From contig CAYRWA010000015.1 of the NCBI GenBank assembly GCA_964427915.1, positions 1 to 5,873 on the forward strand: 5,873 bases of DNA, written 5' to 3'. This document shows, one piece after another, positions 1 through 5,853 of the stretch (the stretch's first letter is position 1; the number at the start of each line of letters is the position of its first letter). The notes under the pieces were generated by a model, which ran no database searches, had not been told where the DNA came from, and was given only the letters and a program-made list of their open reading frames with translations. The DNA is from JAGLCW01 sp964427915. GTDB taxonomy: Bacteria; Caldisericota; Caldisericia; UBA6126. The translations under genes and the position numbers were made by a program.

Positions 1-1
1 A

Positions 2-994
2 GAAGCATCCTTGAGCCAACCATTAACAATTCATACAATAGCACCCGGTAAGAAAGTGCAAGTAACTTTTGATAATGCGCCTGGTTATCGTGATGATGCG
101 ATTGGTTTGTATGATGTACAATCGGGCAAGAAAATCACGTATCAGTATCTTCAAGGGAAGAAAAGTGGGACTTTGGAATTTGCCATTCCTGAAACTCCGG
201 GAACTTTTGAATTCCAGTTATGGGGAAACAATTGGCGAAAACACCTATCTACCACTACTTCTTTCCAAGTAATATGGGGTTCTGTTGGTTTGAAAATCGG
301 TGTTGGTGATCCTGATGCGCAAGGAAAAAGAAAAATTCGTATTGAATTTACAGGTGCACCAGGATACAGAGATGATGCTATAGGCTTATTCAAAGCAGGA
401 ACAACCACAAAACTGAAATATCAGTACCTACACGGTTTGCAAGACGGAAGCATTGAAATTGGGGGTATCGATGAAAATGAAGCTCTCGAAGTTCAATTGT
501 GGGGGAATAACTGGAAAATAATGCTTGCAAAAACACAACCATTCATACCAAAAAATGGCCCCCCCCCCACAGTAGACAAAGAACCATCCAAACACGTTGA
601 AGGACAAATTGTGATTGTCCTTACGATTGGAAGCAAAAACGCCTATGTGAACAACGCACTTGTTGTTTTAGATGTTCCACCGTTTATAGATTCAGGGCGT
701 ACTTTTGTTCCTTTTCGTTTTACTGGAGAATCACTTGGTGCAGAAGTTGGTTTCACAAAAGATGCTTCAGGACGTGTAGATACCGTCACTTACAAGCTTG
801 ATTCAACTTTCATTACATTGTACATTGGGAAACGCGAAGCTACTGTGAACGGTAAGACAGTTTATTTAGATGTTGCTCCAAAAATTGTGCAGGGAAGAAC
901 TGTGATTCCTTTACGCTTTGTTACTGAAGCCCTGGGCTGCAAGGTTGATTGGGATGGTGTTAAAATGCAGGTTACTATTGAATATCCCGCATAA
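2..994 (+). CDS. Stalk-domain (copper amine oxidase N-terminal-like) surface protein, 5' partial
   Basis: The frame is open to the left edge. A TTG at position 11 has no ribosome binding site, so the true start and any signal peptide probably lie upstream. Residues are numbered from that TTG. Two tandem repeats offset by 93 residues (about 16-75 and 109-168) share APGYRDDAIGL, a K-x-x-YQYL-x-G segment and QLWGNNW; this pattern resembles SKICH-like beta-sandwich repeats of secreted Bacillota proteins. A Pro-rich linker (GPPPT, 183-187) leads to a domain at about 200-325 with two GRT(F/V)(V/I)P(F/L)RF motifs, at 229 and near 297, typical of the copper amine oxidase N-terminal or stalk family (PF07833). 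That family is named after an enzyme but is a non-catalytic extracellular domain. The likely role is cell-surface attachment or carbohydrate/peptide binding, which is inference. No enzymatic domain is visible. The linker is encoded across a C10 run. Confidence 0.85.
   Translation, partial: EASLSQPLTIHTIAPGKKVQVTFDNAPGYRDDAIGLYDVQSGKKITYQYLQGKKSGTLEFAIPETPGTFEFQLWGNNWRKHLSTTTSFQVIWGSVGLKIGVGDPDAQGKRKIRIEFTGAPGYRDDAIGLFKAGTTTKLKYQYLHGLQDGSIEIGGIDENEALEVQLWGNNWKIMLAKTQPFIPKNGPPPTVDKEPSKHVEGQIVIVLTIGSKNAYVNNALVVLDVPPFIDSGRTFVPFRFTGESLGAEVGFTKDASGRVDTVTYKLDSTFITLYIGKREATVNGKTVYLDVAPKIVQGRTVIPLRFVTEALGCKVDWDGVKMQVTIEYPA
559..568 (+). repeat. C10 homopolymer tract in a coding region
   Basis: Ten consecutive C residues span the third base of a Gly codon and three Pro codons in the linker between the repeats and the stalk domain. 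Losing one C puts TAG at 573-575 in frame. Gaining one C puts TGA at 598-600 in frame. Either slip would remove the whole C-terminal stalk domain and leave the two upstream repeats. The tract is conspicuous in otherwise A+T-rich DNA, where Pro could be encoded by CCA or CCT. Confidence 0.9.
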
Positions 995-996
995 AG

Positions 997-1025
997 ATAC
1001 TATCGCAGTAGCGACATAATAGTAT
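997..1025 (+). terminator. Possible weak hairpin after the stalk-protein gene
   Basis: Starting two bases after the TAA, ATACTA (997-1002) pairs with TAGTAT (1020-1025), and TCGC (1003-1006) pairs with GCGA (1011-1014) around an AGTA loop, with a 5-nt bulge on the right side. No T-run follows, so this is not a canonical intrinsic terminator. It could be a 3'-end stabilising hairpin or chance. Its right arm touches the first base pairs of the downstream repeat element. Confidence 0.3.
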
Positions 1026-1085
1026 TCCCGTAATTTAACCTAAATACAGGAATACATTCCCGTAATTTGACAGAATTGCGGGAAT
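1024..1085. repeat. Two tandem 30-bp inverted-repeat units upstream of the ATPase (candidate duplicated operator)
   Basis: Unit 1 is 1024-1053 and unit 2 is 1056-1085, with a 32-bp period. They match at 24 of 30 positions by eye. Both begin with ATTCCCGTAATTT and end with GGAAT, and each is an inverted repeat in itself. In unit 2 the arms are 1056-1067 and 1074-1085, forming a 12-bp stem with one G-T pair around a 6-nt loop. The 32-bp period is close to three helical turns, which would place two protein-bound copies on the same DNA face. Unit 2 contains the -35 hexamer and most of the promoter spacer, so a bound protein should affect transcription of the ATPase gene. Confidence 0.8.
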
Positions 1086-1102
1086 TAAGTATACTTCTTT
1101 TA
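1067..1102 (+). promoter_or_regulatory. Near-consensus sigma-A-type promoter for a leaderless ATPase mRNA
   Basis: The -35 is TTGACA (1067-1072, 6/6). A 17-nt spacer (1073-1089) leads to the -10 TATACT (1090-1095, 5/6). Counting from the -10, the expected +1 is 1102, which is the A of the ATPase ATG. Nothing resembling a Shine-Dalgarno sequence lies in the usual 5-10 nt before the ATG (ACTTCTTTT). The -35 lies in the loop of the unit-2 inverted repeat. The promoter match is direct; leaderless translation is inferred. Confidence 0.75.
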
Positions 1103-2238
1103 TGTATATTGAAAGATTCTTAGAAAAGCAAGTTTTATCCTCTCTTGAAAGCTCTTTACACCCTGCTATTCTTGTGTATGGTCCAAGACAAGTTGGCAAA
1201 ACAACCCTTTTAAAGAAAATAATAGAAAGGATCTCACTAAAAACAAAATTTGTAGCATGCGACGATCCTGCTGTTAAAAATGTTTTTGATACATTTAACA
1301 TAGAGAGCTTAAAAAGATTTACTGCGAATACTGAACTTCTCGTGTTAGATGAAGCTCAAAAAGTACTGCAGGTAGGTACAATCCTAAAGCTTATCATTGA
1401 TTATATCCCTGGGGTGAAAATTTTAGTGAGTGGTTCTTCTAGTTTTGAGTTAGCCAACCAATTGAGTGAACCTTTAACAGGCAGAAAAATCACATATCTT
1501 ATGTATCCTGTTTCTTTATTTGAACGATATGACAGAGGGCAGAGTATTGAGTTAAGAAGTTCCGTCGACTACTATCTTCGTTTTGGTTTGTATCCAAAGA
1601 TTTTTCATTTCTCAGATGAACAGTCTCTAGGAAATTATCTCATCGAATTAACCGGGGATTACTTGTACAAAGATATTTTTGAGTTTAGGCAGGTTCGTAA
1701 CGACGAACACATACGAAAGCTGCTTACTGCTCTAGCTTTGCAAATTGGGCAAGAAGTATCATATACCGAGTTGTCCAATCTTGTTGGTATTGACCATAAA
1801 ACAGTCATCAATTATATAGATCTGCTTGAGAAAAGCTTTATTGTGTTTCGTCTCCCTGCATTTGCTAGAAATAGAAGAAATGAAATCAATAAGAGCAGGA
1901 AAGTCTACTTCTACGATATGGGAATCCGCAATGCTCTAATTCGAAATTTCAATGAAATGAAATATCGCGATGATAAGGGACATATATGGGAGAATTTTCT
2001 CATCGTGGAGAGAATGAAACGAGATTCTGCTTTAGGGATAAAAAAGAATTACTATTTCTGGCGTACATATGAACAACAAGAAGTTGATTTGATCGAAGAA
2101 TACGGGGGAACCTTAAAAGGATTCGAGTTAAAAATGAAAGATACAAAGCATAAAGGGTCTCAGTTTTTAGAAACCTATACCGACAGCACTATTGAGAATA
2201 TTACTATGGATAGTTTTGAAGAATTTATTCAACCTTAA
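1102..2238 (+). CDS. AAA_14 family ATPase with C-terminal DUF4143 domain
   Basis: This 378-residue protein has the usual length and layout of the widespread AAA_14/DUF4143 'ATP-binding protein' family. Visible motifs are Walker A GPRQVGKT (27-34), Walker B LLVLDE (79-84), a sensor-1-like VSGSSSFEL (109-117) and the family SEPLTGR motif (122-128). About 220-250 looks like a winged helix (SYTELSNLVGIDHKTVINYI). The C-terminal DUF4143 region carries a PD-(D/E)XK-like arrangement, E297, D329 and E342-x-K344, preceded by FWRT. The family has no established function; it recurs in accessory regions and has nuclease-fold ancestry, so a nucleic-acid-related or defence-like role is only inference. ATG 1102 is the only reasonable start: the frame upstream has no start codon before a TAA at 1063. 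The gene stands alone with its own promoter, and no clear terminator follows. The winged helix could bind the upstream repeats. Confidence 0.92.
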   Translation: MYIERFLEKQVLSSLESSLHPAILVYGPRQVGKTTLLKKIIERISLKTKFVACDDPAVKNVFDTFNIESLKRFTANTELLVLDEAQKVLQVGTILKLIIDYIPGVKILVSGSSSFELANQLSEPLTGRKITYLMYPVSLFERYDRGQSIELRSSVDYYLRFGLYPKIFHFSDEQSLGNYLIELTGDYLYKDIFEFRQVRNDEHIRKLLTALALQIGQEVSYTELSNLVGIDHKTVINYIDLLEKSFIVFRLPAFARNRRNEINKSRKVYFYDMGIRNALIRNFNEMKYRDDKGHIWENFLIVERMKRDSALGIKKNYYFWRTYEQQEVDLIEEYGGTLKGFELKMKDTKHKGSQFLETYTDSTIENITMDSFEEFIQP

Positions 2239-2250
2239 AGAATTCCCCAA

Positions 2251-2412
2251 CTAGTTGCTAAAAATATACATCTCGTTAAATCGGAGGGAAAGTTCTTCTG
2301 TAAGTACATCTGATTGATTATCGAAGAAAACGTTTACACGCCCAGTCAATTGAAATGCCCCCTCTTGCAGTGGTGGAATGAAGCTAAAACTTTTTATCCG
2401 AGAAAAATCCAT
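2251..2412 (-). CDS. Unrecognised 53-residue reading frame; small gene or gene tail
   Basis: On the minus strand an ATG at 2412 opens a frame of 53 codons ending in TAG at 2253-2251, 12 nt from the end of the convergent ATPase gene. The product begins MDFSRIKSFSFIPPLQ and ends LSLRFNEMYIFSN. Its mixed, alternating hydrophobic/polar composition looks protein-like rather than random. The frame stays open about 15 codons further upstream to a TAA, so the ATG may not be a real start, and no good ribosome binding site precedes it. It may be an intact small protein or the C-terminal remnant of a gene lost when neighbouring DNA was rearranged. I do not recognise a family, and chance remains possible at this length. 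Confidence 0.25.
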   Translation of the reverse strand: MDFSRIKSFSFIPPLQEGAFQLTGRVNVFFDNQSDVLTEELSLRFNEMYIFSN

Positions 2413-2413
2413 A

Positions 2414-2425
2414 TATACGTATAAT
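2414..2425 (+). promoter_or_regulatory. Possible -10 element for the acetyltransferase gene, overlapping a small palindrome
   Basis: A perfect TATAAT (2420-2425) lies about 50 nt before the acetyltransferase start and overlaps the palindrome TATACGTATA (2414-2423). No good -35 lies 16-18 nt upstream, so this promoter may depend on an activator, or the match may be chance in A+T-rich DNA. Confidence 0.3.
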
Positions 2426-2462
2426 ACTCTTGTACAAAAAACAGTTACAAAATGGTATTAGC

Positions 2463-2467
2463 AGGAG
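2463..2467 (+). promoter_or_regulatory. Shine-Dalgarno site fixing the acetyltransferase start
   Basis: AGGAG lies 8 nt before ATG 2476. An earlier in-frame ATG at 2452 would place this site inside the coding region and has no ribosome binding site of its own, so 2476 is chosen. Confidence 0.8.
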
Positions 2468-2475
2468 AAGTAAAC

Positions 2476-3357
2476 ATGTACTCAAGCACAGAAGAAATGG
2501 ATAGTAAAAATAGAGTGATTCGGCCTTTGCGACATTCTGACTTTGAATCAATTTGTGAGCTATCGAAATCAATTTGGGAAGGAAATGACTACCTTCCATC
2601 GGTATTTCACGAATGGGTGGATGCGCCTGGTGCCTTTGTGTGTATAGAAGATCTTACGAAGCATTGCATTATTGCTACGGGCAAGTATTCTTACCAATCC
2701 GATGGCACTGGCTTATTGGAAGGATTGCGTGTTCATGAAGCATATCGAGGGCAACATGTAAGCATGCATATCTGCAAAGCAATCTTTGAAAAAGCTTGGG
2801 AGGATCGAGAAAAAGGAATCATAACAAATATTGTGAATTGCACTCATAGATCCAATGCTGCAAGTTTGCATATTTCTAGTAAGATAGGATTTACAATCCA
2901 GCAGCGATTTTTAATTGTAGAGTCCCCTCCTACTGCTGTATATTCCCAACCTCTTGTGATTGAAACATGGAACCCTACTTATGAAGAATGTATACAGCTA
3001 CCTTATTTTTCTCTTACCCAAGGATACTTAGCACAGAATTTCATGGTGCAACGAGCAACCCCCTCTCTATTTAAGACACTAATCAAAACGGCTCATTTTG
3101 CGAAAATCAATGGATGCCCTGGTTTTTATGACAACAATCATGGATGGTATAACGTTTCTTTAGATCCTTCTCCGCGTTCTATTCATGAGTGGATTGTGTA
3201 TGCAAACAGGCAGCCCAATGTGAAAGAAAGTCTTGCATTTGTTCCACCAACTCCTTCCATTGTTGAAGGCTTAAAACAAATGCCTATAGAAACGTGGGAA
3301 AACTTCGAACCCGACTTGTTATATTTAGTGTATACATCCGATAAAAAACCCCTATAG
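2476..3357 (+). CDS. GNAT-family N-acetyltransferase, NAT16-like
   Basis: The protein is 293 residues from the ATG preceded by AGGAG. The N-terminal GNAT domain covers about 13-145: IRPLRHSDFESICELS (15-30), a DYLPS segment (38-42), beta strand 4 EGLRV (82-86) leading into the acetyl-CoA loop YRGQHVS (90-96), and the NxxSxxLHxSxKIGF-type end motif (127-139). The DYLPSxxHxW and LEGLRV segments and the long C-terminal extension (about 150-293) recall vertebrate N-acetyltransferase 16, a histidine acetyltransferase, and its bacterial relatives. An amino-acid or small-amine substrate is therefore plausible but not shown. The usual second glycine of the RGxG pyrophosphate-binding loop is His94, a departure worth noting. 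No hydrophobic segment suggests export, so it is probably cytoplasmic. It appears to be a single-gene unit, 154 bp from the downstream lipoprotein gene. Confidence 0.85.
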   Translation: MYSSTEEMDSKNRVIRPLRHSDFESICELSKSIWEGNDYLPSVFHEWVDAPGAFVCIEDLTKHCIIATGKYSYQSDGTGLLEGLRVHEAYRGQHVSMHICKAIFEKAWEDREKGIITNIVNCTHRSNAASLHISSKIGFTIQQRFLIVESPPTAVYSQPLVIETWNPTYEECIQLPYFSLTQGYLAQNFMVQRATPSLFKTLIKTAHFAKINGCPGFYDNNHGWYNVSLDPSPRSIHEWIVYANRQPNVKESLAFVPPTPSIVEGLKQMPIETWENFEPDLLYLVYTSDKKPL

Positions 3358-3425
3358 ATGCTATTCTCTGCATATACTTTCCGCCTTTGGGCTAATGATT
3401 TGGGAACAATCAAGATGAACTATGC

Positions 3426-3444
3426 AAACTTCCAAAGTTTTTTT
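3426..3444 (+). terminator. Weak intrinsic terminator candidate after the acetyltransferase gene
   Basis: AAACTT (3426-3431) and AAGTTT (3435-3440) form a short A/T-rich stem with a CCA loop, running into a T7 tract (3438-3444). The stem lacks G+C pairs, so termination here would be inefficient at best. Confidence 0.3.
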
Positions 3445-3452
3445 ATAGGTTA

Positions 3453-3481
3453 TTGCAATCTATCATCATTATCTGTATTCT
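3453..3481 (+). promoter_or_regulatory. Possible promoter for the lipoprotein gene
   Basis: TTGCAA (3453-3458, 4/6) and TATTCT (3476-3481, 4/6) are separated by 17 nt, about 40 nt before the lipoprotein start. The spacing is ideal but both hexamers are mediocre. Confidence 0.35.
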
Positions 3482-3523
3482 AGTAATAGATTCTTATGTT
3501 ACATTTCATTAATGGAGGGTATG

Positions 3524-4069
3524 ATGAAAATTACTAGTATTTTGGTTGCATTTCTATTAAGTGTATCGATTGGGTTGTCTGGTTGTACTTTGTTTTCTGG
3601 TCCACCACCAGAAAATGTAGCTAAAAAAGATGTTGTACAGGAGCCATCTCACACTGATGACTATGACGACAAAGAAACCGATCTGAAAAAAGAGGACGTC
3701 ATTGATGTTTCTATTGAAGGGGAAGATGATGATGGTGTTAAAACGAAGATTGATACTGGGAAAAGTGCAAAATTGCCTACGGATATCCCTTCGTTTTTTC
3801 CTTTGTTGAAAGGAAACTTGGAAACTGTTATTGAATCTGAAGCAGAGGGATATACAAACTATACGCTTGCGTTTAAAAATCCAACACCAACCGACATGGA
3901 AGATATGGCTCAAAAACTCGATGGAGTAAATGGTTGGATTATACTTTCGAAATCTCAAATGGGAGATGGATGGATCGTAACTGCACATAATGAAACCAAA
4001 GATGCTATGCTGACATGTTCCATCACTGACGAGGATACCGGAATGATGCAAATTAGTTTTAAGCCATAA
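3524..4069 (+). CDS. Small secreted lipoprotein with acidic linker and unrecognised C-terminal domain
   Basis: The protein has 181 residues. Its type II signal peptide has Lys at position 2, a hydrophobic core (ITSILVAFLLSVSIGL, 3-18) and the lipobox LSGC with the modified cysteine at 21, so the mature protein should be lipid-anchored outside the cytoplasmic membrane. A hydrophilic, strongly acidic linker rich in Asp/Glu and Lys (about 27-80) leads to a domain at 84-181 beginning LPTDIPSFFPLLKG. This opening resembles Bacillota lipoproteins in which an LPxDxPxxxG-like strand precedes a small alpha/beta domain; I cannot name the family. Start choice: GGAGG (3514-3518) is 5 nt from ATG 3524, whereas ATG 3521 is too close and ATG 3512 overlaps the site. 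The gene is followed by a strong terminator and is convergent with the AraC-type gene. Its function is unknown. Confidence 0.8.
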   Translation: MKITSILVAFLLSVSIGLSGCTLFSGPPPENVAKKDVVQEPSHTDDYDDKETDLKKEDVIDVSIEGEDDDGVKTKIDTGKSAKLPTDIPSFFPLLKGNLETVIESEAEGYTNYTLAFKNPTPTDMEDMAQKLDGVNGWIILSKSQMGDGWIVTAHNETKDAMLTCSITDEDTGMMQISFKP

Positions 4070-4139
4070 AGACGAAAAGCCAGTGCATCACTTTGGCCAT
4101 TGACTTGCTTGAATCTGTGTATTGATATACTATATGCGA

Positions 4140-4188
4140 GAAGCAATCCGGTGGATTCATGTCTACCGGATTGCTTCCTGTTGTTTTT
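4140..4188 (+). terminator. Strong intrinsic terminator of the lipoprotein transcript
   Basis: GAAGCAATCCGGT (4140-4152) is perfectly complementary to ACCGGATTGCTTC (4165-4177). Three more inner pairs, one of them G-T, give a 16-bp stem with a TTCATG loop. The tail CTGTTGTTTTT (4178-4188) suits plus-strand termination. The minus-strand side has no T-run, so it may end the convergent regulator transcript less efficiently. The hairpin sits about 70 nt after the lipoprotein stop. Confidence 0.85.
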
Positions 4189-4246
4189 ATGCCTAACGAT
4201 ATTTACCGTAGATTTTTATCTCCATGCAATTATTCGTTCGAAATCG

Positions 4247-5194
4247 TTACTGTTTTTTTCGTACTGGTCTAACTCTTTTCATATATTGCGAAGGATCGAA
4301 ATAATAATAGGAGATTCTACCCGGAGATTCATCAAGCCTATATTGCGTATCTGAAAATGAATACGAAGACATAGAGTCTCGCATTTTTTCTCCAACAGCA
4401 TTGCATTCCTTTTCAAAGTCAAAAGGTCCATGTTCAAAAACAATGTATTGCGCAGAGGGGATTGAGATGATATGCATGTGTGGTGGAATTGCGCCACAAT
4501 AGTTTTCTGGCAATCTTATCCCATACGCTTCTGGTTGTTTTCCATTTTCTTCAAAAATACGTGCCATAATCTGCCCACTGTAGCTTCCAATGATCTGATC
4601 GGAACCATCTAATTTGCCGGGAATGCTGTCTAACAATCCACATATTGTATCACAGTCTTGACCTTTCAATGCATCTTGCTTTTCCCAAAAATCAAAGTAT
4701 CCATTGCTTTCATAATTCTTGATGTGCAAGAATGTATGAGCAGGAATAGAAACAAAGTACACGTTAACTTTTTCCGATGAATGTACCATACCCACCTCTC
4801 TAATATTAAGGATATATCGATCAAAAGGGTGAATCTTTGTACGTAGCACAACAGGACGTGGATTAGCACGATACTCACTGGGGGCAATTCCGTAGGTTGC
4901 TTTAAATGCTCTAGTAAAAGCCTCATGAGAAGAGAAACCAAAGTCCATTGCAATCGATAACAATGAACGATGGGTATCCCGTACTTCTAAAAGAGAAAAA
5001 GCAAGCTTCCTTTTTTGTACATATGTGCGAAATGTCATTCCAGAGAGCTTTTTAAATTTTTTGGATGTATAAAATTTGGAATATCCAAGAAATTGCGCAA
5101 GCTTATCTAAGGCAAGCGAATCATCCAGTCCTCTCTGAATGGTTTCGTCAATCGTATCAACAACCATTTGAATGTATTTGTGCCATGTGTACAT
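4247..5194 (-). CDS. AraC-family transcriptional regulator with GyrI-like effector-binding domain
   Basis: The protein has 315 residues. Its N-terminal AraC/XylS DNA-binding region (about 8-109) contains two helix-turn-helix motifs. The first is LALDKLAQFLGYSKFYTSKKF (27-47), with KKLSGMTFRTYVQKRKL after it. The second is SLLSIAMDFGFSSHEAFTRAF (77-97), followed by the signature YGIAPSEYR (101-109). About 125-310 resembles the GyrI-like/AraC effector-binding fold that follows the HTH in Rob-type regulators; such domains bind small hydrophobic or cationic ligands. The start is ATG 5194, with AGAGGTGA (5206-5199 on the minus strand) 4 nt upstream. No transporter or enzyme gene is adjacent on this strand, so its target is unknown. 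It is convergent with the lipoprotein gene and preceded by a perfect dyad. The C-terminus ends in a basic tail (KRVRPVRKKQ). Confidence 0.9.
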   Translation of the reverse strand: MYTWHKYIQMVVDTIDETIQRGLDDSLALDKLAQFLGYSKFYTSKKFKKLSGMTFRTYVQKRKLAFSLLEVRDTHRSLLSIAMDFGFSSHEAFTRAFKATYGIAPSEYRANPRPVVLRTKIHPFDRYILNIREVGMVHSSEKVNVYFVSIPAHTFLHIKNYESNGYFDFWEKQDALKGQDCDTICGLLDSIPGKLDGSDQIIGSYSGQIMARIFEENGKQPEAYGIRLPENYCGAIPPHMHIISIPSAQYIVFEHGPFDFEKECNAVGEKMRDSMSSYSFSDTQYRLDESPGRISYYYFDPSQYMKRVRPVRKKQ

Positions 5195-5271
5195 TTGTTC
5201 ACCTCTGATAGTATAGTGTAAGAGTAAATTGTTTGCATATTTGATTTGAGTTGCAGTATTGGTAATCTGTA

Positions 5272-5299
5272 ATGTCTGTTAATTATACATAACAGACAT
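5272..5299 (-). promoter_or_regulatory. Perfect 10-8-10 dyad with an embedded -10 upstream of the AraC-type gene
   Basis: ATGTCTGTTA (5272-5281) and TAACAGACAT (5290-5299) are exact inverted repeats around an 8-nt spacer. The spacer contains, on the minus strand, a perfect TATAAT (5287-5282), about 90 nt before the regulator ATG. The best -35 is TTGAGG (5312-5307), at a long 19-nt spacing. The layout suits an operator that a dimeric regulator or the AraC-type protein itself occupies over the promoter. Transcribed, it could also form a 5' UTR hairpin. No T-run follows it, so it is not a terminator. Confidence 0.55.
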
Positions 5300-5557
5300 G
5301 TAGCTCCCTCAAATATTAGCCTTAACACCAACCAATCGAACTTTATAATGTTTATAACAATCACAAACAATTGAAAAATCAATTTTTTTTATTTTTTTTG
5401 ATCAAAAAAACTATTTGCCAGATGGCAATTCACAAAAAAATACCAAAAGCATTCCTCAAGCAATTCAAAAATCATTTTTAGCCCCTTTTTAAGCATATTT
5501 ACTTTCGTCATTTATCTATGCTTATTCAATTCAACAAAAACAAAAAAAACACACCTT
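5300..5557. other. A/T-tract-rich intergenic region without a supported gene
   Basis: I find no coding frame of substance here. Visible structures are T8-A-T8 (5383-5399) running into the palindrome TTTTTTTGATCAAAAAAA (5393-5410), the inverted repeat TTGCCA-GA-TGGCAA (5415-5428), further A7/A8 tracts at 5434-5440 and 5542-5549, and 7-bp arms AAGCATA (5491-5497)/TATGCTT (5517-5523). Read on the minus strand, TTGCC-ATCT-GGCAA followed after four bases by T7 is a weak terminator-like hairpin that could end a leftward transcript from beyond the window. Repeated A-tracts suggest intrinsically bent DNA. Confidence 0.5.
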
Positions 5558-5587
5558 TTGAATCATCTTATTTTTTTCAACTATATT
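5558..5587 (+). promoter_or_regulatory. Possible plus-strand promoter for a leader RNA
   Basis: TTGAAT (5558-5563, 4/6) and TATATT (5582-5587, 5/6) are 18 nt apart, predicting a start near 5594. In A+T-rich DNA such matches are common. Its support comes from the terminator-like hairpin about 100 nt downstream. Confidence 0.35.
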
Positions 5588-5689
5588 TTTGTTTGAGATT
5601 TCTAAAGCAAAGGATGTAACCCTAAAAATGTTTTTTAGAACGTGTCTGCTTTCTCGGAACTATCCTGTTGTCACAAACAAGGTAAACCA

Positions 5690-5735
5690 ATCGAGAAAGA
5701 GAAATTCAAAAGACTCCTCTTTATCGATTTTTTTT
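5690..5735 (+). terminator. Intrinsic terminator, possibly part of an attenuator
   Basis: ATCGAGAAAGAG (5690-5701) pairs with CTCTTTATCGAT (5717-5728) at 11 of 12 positions around a 15-nt loop, followed directly by a T8 run (5728-5735). No plus-strand protein gene lies upstream within reach, so the element ends either a small RNA or an untranslated leader. The left arm can instead pair with CTTTCTCG at 5649-5656 (8 bp with 5692-5699), giving a mutually exclusive antiterminator. I recognise no known riboswitch class in 5594-5690. Confidence 0.6.
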
Positions 5736-5853
5736 GCGTGCTCATCCTCTACTGCTGAATACAATGAATAAACTCTATCTTATCAGCAGAAGCATGCTTC
5801 CATAGTAAACAACTAAATATAGCAGAACAAAAATCAATAAAAGGAAGCCCCTT

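Noticed and set aside
2248..2257. Palindrome CAACTAGTTG just after the ATPase gene, considered as a terminator or insertion-site mark
   Set aside because: It has no loop and no T-run, and no matching copy or target-site duplication at the left end of the ATPase unit.
2452..2475. Upstream ATG (2452) as the acetyltransferase start
   Set aside because: It has no ribosome binding site and would place AGGAG 2463-2467 inside the gene. The extra residues do not match the family N-terminus.
3557..4051. Long 164-codon minus-strand frame opposite the lipoprotein gene
   Set aside because: Its composition is unlike a protein (clusters of Ile/Phe/Trp/Arg). The plus strand has a ribosome binding site, lipobox and terminator, so this is an antisense shadow.
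4100..4131. TTGACT followed by TGATATACT ahead of the 4140 hairpin as a promoter for a tiny RNA
   Set aside because: The -10 match is poor at 17-nt spacing and the better hexamer is at 20 nt. The product would be little more than the terminator hairpin.
5210..5215. Minus-strand TATACT just upstream of the AraC-type gene as its -10
   Set aside because: The transcript would start inside the Shine-Dalgarno site (5206-5199), removing it. No matching -35 is present.
5589..5771. Sixty-codon plus-strand frame starting at TTG
   Set aside because: It has a TTG start without a ribosome binding site and low-complexity composition, and it runs straight through the strong terminator hairpin and T8 run.
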